DNA of 64,000 bases from NCBI GenBank assembly GCA_949987565.1, contig OX465102.1, positions 14,871,020 to 14,935,019 on the forward strand, in the 5' to 3' direction. Each line of letters begins with the position of its first letter. Position 1 is the first letter of the stretch. This document shows, piece by piece, positions 1 through 10,700 of the stretch. Source of the DNA: Luidia sarsii (taxonomy: Eukaryota; Echinodermata; Asteroidea; Paxillosida; Luidiidae). The notes under the pieces are model-generated. The model was not told the DNA's origin, searched no databases, and saw only the letters and a program-made list of their open reading frames with translations. The translations under genes and the position numbers were made by a program.

Positions 1-1731
1 AGGCCCTCGGAGAGGTGGAATCCGGCAAGGAGGTGCTGGAGCGAGAGGCCTCGTCGCTCAGGCTGCATGCCGAGCAGCGAGAAGGGCTGCTCACCAGCCT
101 CCAGGAGGACAAGAGCAACCTGAACCAGGAGCTGGTGGCCGTCCAAGATGAGAAGCGGCAGTACGCCGAACGAGTAGCCGAGCGAGACCGGACAATCGAG
201 GACTTGAGGAGTGCAGAAGAGCGCCTCTCGCAGGAGCTCACCTCCGGCCGCCTTCTCGAAGAGGAGCAAAGGCGTGCCATTGGCAACCTGGAGCGGGAGA
301 AGGCCAGTCTGGTAGAGGAGCTGGCCTCGGCGAGACAGAAGGTCCTGAAGTACTCTGGTGCAGTGGACGAGCTCCAGCAGACCGTCGAGGTCCTGAAGTC
401 CGGCAAGGGCCACCTCTCTGATGAGGTCTCCTCGGTGCGGCTCCTCGCCCAGCAGCAAGAGGAGCTTGTCGACAGGCTCAACCGAGAATTGACCTCGGCC
501 AAGGAGCAGATCTACCGGCAGGTGGAGGGCTCTGCCGATCAGCAGAAGACCATCGAGGACCTGAGAGCCTCCAAAAGACACCTCTCTGAGGAGGTCACCT
601 CGGGGCGTGAGCAGATCAGACAGCGAGAGGATGCCATCGCCCAGTTTGAGAAGGAGCTGAAGCTGATGGAGGAGAAGAGGGAGGGAGGGGACCGAGAGAA
701 ACAGCTACTCTCACAGGAGATCCTAGAGCTGAAACAGCTCCTGGAAGGCCTGAGGACCTCGGAGGAGCGCCTGAGAGTCGAGCTGGTTGCGGCCCATCAG
801 CAGGCGGGCCGACAGAGGGACGTCATCGCGGAGCTGGAGGGCGCCAAGGAGATCCAAGGGAAGGCTGTGGAGAGGGGCCAGGCCGAGGTGGAGCAGCAAC
901 GGACAGCGATTCTCCAGCTGCAGCAGTTCAAAGAGGTGATGACCCGGGAGATGGAGACGGCCAACAGGGAAGCCCTCGGAGCTCTCGAGAAAGAAAAGGA
1001 GCTTCAGGAGGAGCAGAGGCAGCAATCAGGCAGCGAGAACCAGCAACTCTGCGGGGAGATCGCGGACCTGAAGCAGGCCCTGGAGAGGGGCCGTGCGGAG
1101 AGCCTGCAGCAGCGGGAAACCATCGGCCAGCTGCAGCAGTCCAAGCAGCAGCTAGTGGAGTCGCTGACCGCCGCCAACGCCGAAGCCATCGCCGTCCTGG
1201 AACAGGCCAAGCGGGACCACGCCAGGGAGAGCGCCCAGACGGCCGCCACTCTCCAGCAGCACCAGCAGACCATCGAGGAGCTCGACCAGTCCAAGCGGGC
1301 TCTGAACGACAGGCTCGCCGTCGCCCTCCAACAATCGGAGCGGCAGGCCGGCCGCATCTCTCAGCTCGAGACCCATGCCGAGCGGCAAGAAAGTGCCATC
1401 CAGAAGCTCCGAGCGAAAGCGGCGGAGGACGAGGCCGCTCGGGAAACGACCCTCCGCGGCCACGCCGAGGAGACGGACGGGCTGAAGCGCGCCAACCGGG
1501 AGCTGTCCCTCGAAGCGGCCGCGGCCAGGCAGGAGTGCGAGCGCCGCTCGGAGCTGATCCAGGCCCTGACGTCGGAGCAAAGCCGGGGGCGGGAGGCAGC
1601 CGAGGGGGCGACGGCGACACTGACGTCGCAGCTGGAGCAGCACGCCGTTACCATCTCCGACCTGGAGGAGAAGCTAGCCCTGGACAGGCAGAAGCAGGCG
1701 GCAGCGGAGAGGGAACAGCAGTCACTGACAG
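1..1731 (+). CDS. NUMA1: NuMA exon A: long coiled-coil exon (5' end outside window)
   Basis: A single exon codes for about 576 residues of uninterrupted heptad-like sequence such as REQIRQREDAIAQFEKELK, with repeated 'IEDLR' and 'QQRETIGQLQQSK' themes. Vertebrate NUMA1 also encodes most of its rod in one giant exon. The donor is ACAG|GTAAGA at 1731/1732, leaving phase 1. The open frame starts at base 3, so the true 5' end is not visible. The opposite strand also shows long open frames here; these are side-effects of GC-rich codon use. Confidence 0.85.
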
Positions 1732-4700
1732 GTAAGAACTGCAAATCTCCGAACCTCCGTGCAATCTGCAAATCCTGTGGGAAGTTCTTGGAACAGTACG
1801 GCATCGGCGTGTTACTGCTCTAGCTGGGTTTACACCAAAGATCCGCGCGCAAGATGGCCTACTCTTGCAAGTTGTATCTTTGTTACTGTCTGTGATTCTC
1901 TTGCTTCACTTCCTTCTTTTACTAAAATGGCGTCCAGTGCGTACTTCACCTTTTGGTCAGAATAATCCATCTTGCGCGCTATAAGATCGTTGGTTTACAC
2001 AGAGTTGTTGTTTTGAAAAGCGGCAAAGAAAACTTTGCCTGGACCAGGAATTCAACCCAAGACCTTGGGTTTTGCGTACTAGCACTCTAACCATCTGAGA
2101 GCTATCCAGTCCTTAAATGGTGGCCTTCCCAAATAGTCTTTGCCAGAGTGGGGGCACAGTCGGAAGCATTTTTAACCATTAACTGCCGTCTATCTCCATT
2201 CTCCGGGGATCATGTCCCCGTTTTTCATTCACACTAATTCCCTTTATTTGTCTTTGACTTACATTGAAAAAAGCTGCATCCTTTTTGTGTGAACCCCCGA
2301 GCTGCTGTAGCCAGGTTTACAACAATTTGAACAAAAGGAAATTGTTTACTTCTGAATGAAAATTGGGGCAGGATCCCAGGGCCTGGAGTGACTATTTGGG
2401 AAGGCCACCATAGAAAAAATCAGATTGCTCAGGATTGCTCAGGTCAAATAGGCTCAGCTAATTTTTCAAAAGAATAGAAAACAAATAAAAGTAAAACTGA
2501 CTGGGAGCTGGGAAAAATGTATTAAAAGAAAACCTTGATCGGACTGGAACTTGAACCCTAGACCCCTTGTTTTGCATACATGTATCAATGTACATGCTTC
2601 AGAATACAAAAACATTTCAATATTTGTTTTGAGTAGTTTGGCTTTGCCTAGAGGGGAAAAGAATAGGCTTAGCCATGAAAGCTCTTGACTAGTTGATTTA
2701 TGTTATCAGGGGTTTGGTATTTGTAGACATGGTAGGAATCAAGCCGAGTGTTTCATAGCTGTTGCTTCCCCTGCCCTGCCCTGCCCTGCCCTGCCCTGCC
2801 CTGCCCTGCCCTGCCCTGCCCTGCCCTGCCCTGCCCTGCCCTGCCCTGTCCTGCCCTGCCCTGCCCTGCTCTGGCCTGCCCTGCCCTGCCCTGCCCTGCC
2901 CTGCCCTGCCCTGCCCTGCCCTGCCCTGCCCTGCCCTGCCCTGCCCTGCCCTACCCTGCCCTGCCCTCAACTCCCCTCCCCTCCCTTACCTCAGATGAAC
3001 TTGCCAAGAGGAAGGAGCAGATGCAGAGGATCCAGCAGCAGTTTGAGGAGATGTACGCCAAGGCCACGGCCGCCAACCAAGAGCTACAAAACCAGAAGCG
3101 GTAAGATTTGAAGCTTAACACAGTAGATAAAGTACAAATTAGTCGGGGGGGGGGGGGGGGGTTGCCGATGCACCGCATGGAGTGTCTCTTAGGAGAAGAG
3201 TTCTGGCATGAGCCAGCGAGTGGGAATTCAAATGATTTTTTGTTTCCAGTATGCTGTGGCCGTCCTCTGGGAAGTGTGTGCCGCTTTATGACCCAAATCA
3301 GGAGGGTTTACAGCTTTCACTCGCTTGTACACATACTGCACTCTTTATCAATTGTTCAGAAAGTTGTGTAAAAAGGAAGGTCTGCCTTTTGCCTGCTTGC
3401 CTGCCTTAATCCTAACCCTGCCTGAACCTTCAAATTACCACGGTCGTACTTGTTTTATTTCAACTGTTATGCTCATTGACGTTTCCATTTTGGTCATTTC
3501 AGCCAGTACAGTGGAACGTCGCTCTAACGAACATCCCGGGATCCATGAAAATCGTTCGGTAGACCTATAGCGGTCTTTCTGTATAGCAGTTGCGGCCACA
3601 TAGTTTTGTACACAAAAAATTGGGAGTCAAAGGGCATGTTCGTTACAGCCTAACGTTCGGTATACCGGTGTTCATTATACTAGTGACGTTCCACTTCTTA
3701 GTTTGTAATGTCTTTGCATCCTGCTCAAGTTTTGAAAACGGCACATCATCCACCCCCTTCTTTTTATTGTTCCCGATCGTTTAGTAAAATTTTGAAGAAA
3801 GAAAATCCTGTGTGGTGGTCATGGGCACTGTGTCTAAGGGCATGCATCTGACAGTATCCCTTTGAATTAATGAATGGCCTCGCCTGTCGTTATCCCTCAC
3901 AGGGAGGAGGTGGCGCGCCTCGAGCAGGAGGCGGAGCGCCTCAGGGAGGAGCTGGCCTCGCTGGAGGCTCGGATGCGCTTTGAGAAGGACAGCAGCCGCA
4001 AGGAGCTGCAGATTCTACAGGAGGAGGTACGGGGGGAAGGGGGAAGTCGCAAAGGAGGGGGGAGAGAACAAAATGGCCTGGGCCCACTTAAAGCCCCTAC
4101 ACAACATTGGTCAAGTTCAAAGAATAGCATCCATACGTTGTCTGATCCAACATATGCATGAAATAGCACACCTGTGAACATTTCAGCGCAATCCGCCAAC
4201 CGAGTCTCGAGAAAATCGTGAAAACCGCTTCATTTGTTTTGCGAAAATGCAGCATTCAACGGCGTACTGTTCCAAAAATAGTTACGATCTCGGTGAGACG
4301 TAAACTATTTCTTTTACTCTTTTCTCCCAAAATACAACATTTTAGGCAGAAATATTTCAGTGAGAGGTTTCTACCATAACCATCTTCAAAAGTTTCATGT
4401 AAATCTGTGAACATTTCTGTTTTTCGATCTTACCAATGTTGTGTAGGGGCTTTAAACGTGAAAATCTGCAAAGCAGGAAAAGTCCCCCTCGCGTGAACAG
4501 GATTACAAACCGCACCGTGATGTGATGTCAATTGCTGTGGACTTGAAGTCCGCTCTTTTTTTTTTTACTTAGCATGAAACAAAAGTGAAGTTTGGTTTGG
4601 CAAGGTGATCATATAAATCTTGACTTTTTGTGCTTGAGCTAATGTTGGCTCTGAAGCAGCTCTATGAAATTGGCCCGGGGGGGGGGGGGAGGGGTGTGGA

Positions 4701-7700
4701 CGGGGACTTGTGTAGGCATTTTTTGACTTTATAATAAACAATTCAAATGTTGAAATAATGAGTGTACTTCTGATAAGAACCAGAAGGTTTCACTCAACAT
4801 TTCGGATAGTGTGCTCTGTCAACCACGTCATGAGAAAACCGTGGAAACTAAATAAAGTACTAACTTTTTTCAGACATAGAGGGCAGCATTTGTAAAAAGG
4901 ACCTCTTTGTTTCAACGATCGCTCCGTGGAACGTTCGTTAGAAATTCAGCAATTTTGGATAGGCACTTTGGAAATGGTGTACCATTCCTTTAACCACTTA
5001 ACGCCGGGACCTCCGAATCCGGAGCTCCATTGGCTATATTGACTATGCGACCGGGCCCTCCATTGACAATTTATTTCACAGAAATATATTGTTCCGATTG
5101 TTTCAGCAACATATGAAAATGATGCATTATTCAACAGAATCACCCGTATGGCGGTCATCGGCGCTGAAAAAAACCCGGCGCGAAGTGGTTAACCACACAT
5201 TCTAAAAAGAGAGATTAGTTCTACATGTTGGCACTGCAAGACGTTTTTATTAACTGTAAAGCATTTCTGACAATGAGTAATGTTCGTCGGTTTTGAAAAT
5301 TGGTTGCCACTCTCAGCTGGAGTTCACTAAGCGTCTGATGGAGGCGGGTCGCGGGAGTGTCCCGCCCCCGATGGTCGACCCTTTGCCGGTCAACGACAGC
5401 GTCTGTAGCATGGACAGTCTGGAGGACGGCGCCCTGGACTTGGCCGATCTGGACACGGACCCGCGCCGGGCCAGCGTGGCCTCCAATGCCAGCATCAGCT
5501 CCACGGACAGCTCCCGGTCTCAGTGTAGGTGGCTGGCTGTGTAGAGGGTGGTGGTGGTGGGGTTGGGGTGGGGGGAGTTAATGTGAGCCACAATGGCACA
5601 ATGGTGGAAACATATAGAGCAAGGCTGGGTTGGTTCGGTAACGGTCACACCGGTTCCCGACCGTCCTGATCGGGAACCAGTTGCGTTTTTTTTAAAACTA
5701 AAATGAAAATAATAAAATAGATACGAAAATACGACGAAGTTGGTTGGAAAACTAAACGCGATTTTCATTGCAGGACAATGTAACCAATAGGGTAGTAGTT
5801 GATAGCTGGGTGTGCATCAAAACTATGGTTGCTGGTTTTCCCAAAGAGAGATAGATTGGCAAAGACAGAAACAGACAAGAGACAGAGAGAGAGATAGATT
5901 GACGAATTGACAAAGACAGAAATAGACAGAGACAGAGAGAGATAGATTGACAAAAATTGACAAAGACAGAAACAGACAAGAGACAGAGAGAGATAGATTG
6001 ACAAAGACAGAAACAGACAAGAGACAGAGAGAGATAGATTGACAAATTGACAAAGACAGAAATAGACAGAGACAGAGAGAGATAGATTGACAAAAATTGA
6101 CAAAGACAGAAACAGACAAGAGACAGAGAGAGATAGATTGACAAATTGTCAAAGACAGAAATAGACAGAGACAGAGAGAGATAGATTGACAAAGACAGAA
6201 ATAGACAGAGACAGAGAGAGATAGATTCAGAGACAGAAACAGATAGAGACGCAGAGAGAGATAGATTGACAAATTGACAAAGACAGAAATTGACAGAGAC
6301 ACAGAGAGAGATAGATTGACAAAGACAGAAACGACAGAGAGAGAGATAGATTGACAAATTGACAAAGACAGAAACAGATAGAGACAGAGGGGGGGGGGGC
6401 TGTAGGCTGATATACAAAATGATAGATTAAAGACGGATGATTGTCCATGACTGTATGTGCCTGTTTGTTCCCGTACCCCTTCAGGCACCTACACCATCCA
6501 GATCCACAGTGAGCGGAGCACGCCGTGCAACGACAGCCGCCTCTCCGCCGGCCGGCTCTCGGCCGCCGACCGGCCGCTGACAGCCAGCCAGCTCTCCCTG
6601 GCCTCGGGCCGCCTGTCCACCGCCAGCAACATGACGGACAGCCTGAACCTGAGCCGCCTGGGCCCGCTGTGCCTGTCCCGGGCCGGCAGCCTGGGGCCGG
6701 ACACCAACCTGCCGGAGAGCGTGGCCCAGACCATCGAGGACCTCAGCACCGACCCCTTCAAGGCCCGCTCGCTGCGGGCCTCCATGCGCCAGTCCAAGGT
6801 CAGCCGAAGGACCACAGGTGAGAGGGCGGGCCTCCTGGCTGCCACACCGTCACCTGACTGTGACATCGCCACCTGTCTGACATGATGACCTGACTGTGAT
6901 ATCACCACCTGACTGACATTGCCATCTAGATTGACTGTGACATCAGCACCACCTGACTGTGACATCACCACCAGCTGACTGTGACAGCATCACCTGTCTG
7001 ACATCACCACCTGACTGTGACATCAGCACCACCTGAATGTGACATCACCACCTGCTGACTGTGACATCATCACCTGTCTGACATCATCACCTGACTGTGA
7101 CATCACCACCTGATTGTGACATCACCACCTGTCTCTCCGTCTCCATCTCCCTCTCTCTCTCCATCTCTCTCTTCTTCCCTCTCCCTTCCCCTCCCATCAG
7201 GCCGTGCCGGTTTCTTCCTGGTGGGCGACTGCGAGGAGGAGCCCGAGGCCTTTGAGTGGGACCGCATCAGCGAGCTCCAGCGGCGCAACACGCTCTGCCG
7301 GCCGCACCTGCAGACCTCCTACCCGGTGGAGACGCAGACCCGGGCACCCCGGGAGGTGACGGAGGACGGCCTCCGTCTGGGGGCCACCCAGGGACCCGAC
7401 GGAGCCACCGCGACGACGACAGAGACCGCCGGCCCGCTGACTCGCTCCGGTCGCAAGCGCAAGAGCGGTGAGCTGGAACCGCCGTTGGAGACGGGCCCTG
7501 CCAAGGTGCGTAGCCAACCCAGGGCTCGAGTTTCAGAGAAAAATTGGACCGGACAACAGGTCTAGTAAACTAAAGACTCTTACAGTCCTACTGGACCTGA
7601 ACAATTTTTTTACAAGACCTGTGCCGGATTAATAGGTTTGCGGGGACACCATGTAAATTATCTTTTGTGAGTATGTGTGGTTCAATCTGAAAATAACCGG

Positions 7701-10700
7701 AGGAACTCGACGTTTCGAACAGTGTACTCTGTTCGTCTTCAGGAGACCTGTGCCATAAATCAAGGGAAAAAAACAACAAATTTTGCGTACAGTCAAAGGA
7801 ATACCACTAGAAAATGCTGTTTTCTTGTACATGTCAAAATCAAAGTTATATTTGAGTGCCGTTTTCTTCATGGTGCAAGAAAAAAAACCACTAGACAGCT
7901 GGTCCAGTGCAGTCACACTCGGCGCTAGACCGACGCTGAAATCACTAGACTCGGTCCACGGTCTGGTGGATAATCCGAGCCCTGCAACCTCCCCCTTCTC
8001 TCCTCTCTTTCCCTTCTTCTTGCTTGTGGTCGTTATTTCTGGTCACTCCAGAAGAGAATCCTCGTTATGTCGTACCGGGTTACAAATAAATGAAAACAAA
8101 GGATAGGCCCAGATGGTAAGAGCACTGGTACGCAAAACCAAAGGTCCCGGGTTCAAGTCCCAGTCAAGTCAAATTTTTCTTTGCCATGTAAAAAAAGAAA
8201 GGGGGGTCTTCCTTGATTAAAACAAGATTGAAAACCAATGTTCACGTGTTGCTCTGTTTGACTTGCATTTGAATAATTAAAGAAAGGGTGCAATGTATTA
8301 TTTGAACTTAGGCCGGCTACTTGATTTTGTTACATTTTTTTATAGTAAATGAACAACATTGGATTGCTTTCGTAACTCTGAGAAATGCACCTTGAGGTGT
8401 GTAGCTCTTTTGAAAGTTGCTGGATTCTTACTTAGCTTGTCAACATGGTCAAGAATTGTAATTCAGATTCGAGTTTGCCAACCTTTATTTTATTTAGTTA
8501 TTTTTTTCAATACTCTGAATTTTCTGGAACTTTCCTTCCGCGGTGCTTCCCACCCTCCCCCCTTCTCAGATGAGGACGTCCAACTCCTACCACGCCATGC
8601 CCCCGCCTCCACCGCCTGACGCCAAGGCAACGGTTGCCAAGCGATCGGTCTCCATGCAGAGTATGAAGGCAGCGGATGCCGGGGCACTGAGTGCAAGCAG
8701 CTTGAGCCTACAGAGCAAGGTAGCTGTCTGCTAAATGTGGTCCAGTGGAAATTTTCTTTTTATTTATTTATTTAATTTGTTTTTTTTGAGGGGGGAGCTA
8801 ATTAAGATTCAAGAATGCTGGTATTCCAATGAGGTTTTGCCCTTGCTCGACGTGATTAACACCGAGTGCTCAGTGCTTTTCCTGGTGCCTGATGGAAATA
8901 TTTCAGGCAGCTCGGGCGGGATTCAAACCCGCGACTCCCGATTTCTAGTACGGACGTCTTAACCACTCGACCAGCTGATTATGGGCCTGACGTTTCGATC
9001 CTAGCAGGACCTTCCTCTGCCTTTGAGAAAGGTCCTGCTAGGATCGAAACGTTAGGCCCACTAAATTTTAAGATTTGCATTTTGGTAATTTTAGTCAGTA
9101 AGCAGTTTGCAACATTTTTGTATATCACTCCAGCTCATTATGGATGACATTTTGTGCGATGTTCTCCCCACAGACTGGCAGCAGGGCAACCAGTAAGCAC
9201 AACAGCAGCAGCAGCAGTCTTGCCAGCACCAGCAGTGTGACCAGCAACACCAGCATCAAGAGCAGCAGCAGCAGCAAGGGCAGCAGCAGTAGCAGCAGCA
9301 GCATCCTAAGGAGGGCCGGAGTGCTGAGGGCCAGCACCAAGTCCAACCGTGGACCGAAGCCGTCGGCCGTGGCCGCGCTGAAGGTAGTAAACCACTTTTT
9401 TTGGCGATTTGCGAAAGTGCCACTGCTGTTGCTCTGCGTCGTAAGGAAGCAGTTTGCAACATTTTTGTATATCACTGCAGTAAGGCTTGGTATCTGCTTT
9501 TGAGGAAGGTCCTGCTAGGATCAAAACTTCAGGCCCTCCTTATTTTTTGTTACGCTGTACAAGAAGCTATCCTTGTTGTCAGTAAGCAGTTTCATAGATA
9601 TATCATAAAGTTTGCGTTGAGGAGAATGTAATTCAATGAGGGTTTGCCCCTCTCAACGTGATCAACACTGAGTGCTCGGTGCTCTTCCCGATGCCTTTGT
9701 ATATCACTGCAGCCCAGAATCTCATCACAAGTGGACCGCAATGTGGGGTTTGGTTGTTTTTTTATTCCTTTTTTTTTCTTTTTCCTCATCTTTTCTCGGC
9801 ACTGCCAGGAGGAGGACAATCGTCGCGACAGCGTGGCCTTCAGCATCGGCTTCTCTCCCAAGCCGCAGATCAAGCGGCGGTCGGCCCGCCAGTCGCTGGC
9901 CAAGAAGGCGACCAACAGCCCCGTCATCCAGGCCGCCACGCCGGGCGCCACCCCGGGCAAGAAGTCCAAGAGGGTGAGTCATTGCTCTAAAAGAAAGAAA
10001 TTGAATCTGGGGTGGATTTTATGATGCATTGGAACTCCACTCACGACAGATTACCCATCGTTAGTTATAATAGTTCCATTAGCTGCCACCCATTCCTAAT
10101 TTTGGAGTGCCGGTAATCATTCCTCTTTTGGGGTGAACATTTATCACTTCTTACAAGCTCTTGACAACAATAGGTTGCGTGGTTTCTGTGCATCTTTCAT
10201 TGTCCTGCAATTGGCCGTAAGTGACGACCAGTTTGATGAAATCCAATGCGGGACTTCAAATGTGTGTGTGTGTGTGTGTGGGGGGGGGGGCAGATTTAAT
10301 AAAGAAAGAAAAAAATCATCAAAGGCACTATGTATAAATGGCCCATTGGATAGCTGCCCAAGCAGGGCACCCATGCCAGTTGGCAGAGGCACCCACCCAG
10401 GCCAGTTTGCTGAGGCACCCACGCCATTTGATAGAGGTACCCAGGCCAGTTGGCAGAGGCCCCCTGGCCAGTTGGCAGAGGTACTCACCCACGCCATTTG
10501 ATAGAGGTACCCAGGCCAGTTGGCAGGGCACCCAGGCTAGTTGGTAGAGCCACCCAGGCTAGTTGGTAGAGCCACCCAGGCCAGTTTGCTGAGGCACCCA
10601 CGCCATTTGATAGAGGTACCCAGGCCAGTTGGCAGAGGCCCCCTGGCCAGTTGGCAGAGGTACTCACCCACGCCATTTGATAGAGGTACCCAGGCCAGTT

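Noticed and set aside
723..1804. Long open frames on the minus strand opposite the NuMA rod
   Set aside because: They mirror GC-rich Glu/Gln/Leu codons, with no family similarity or splice structure.
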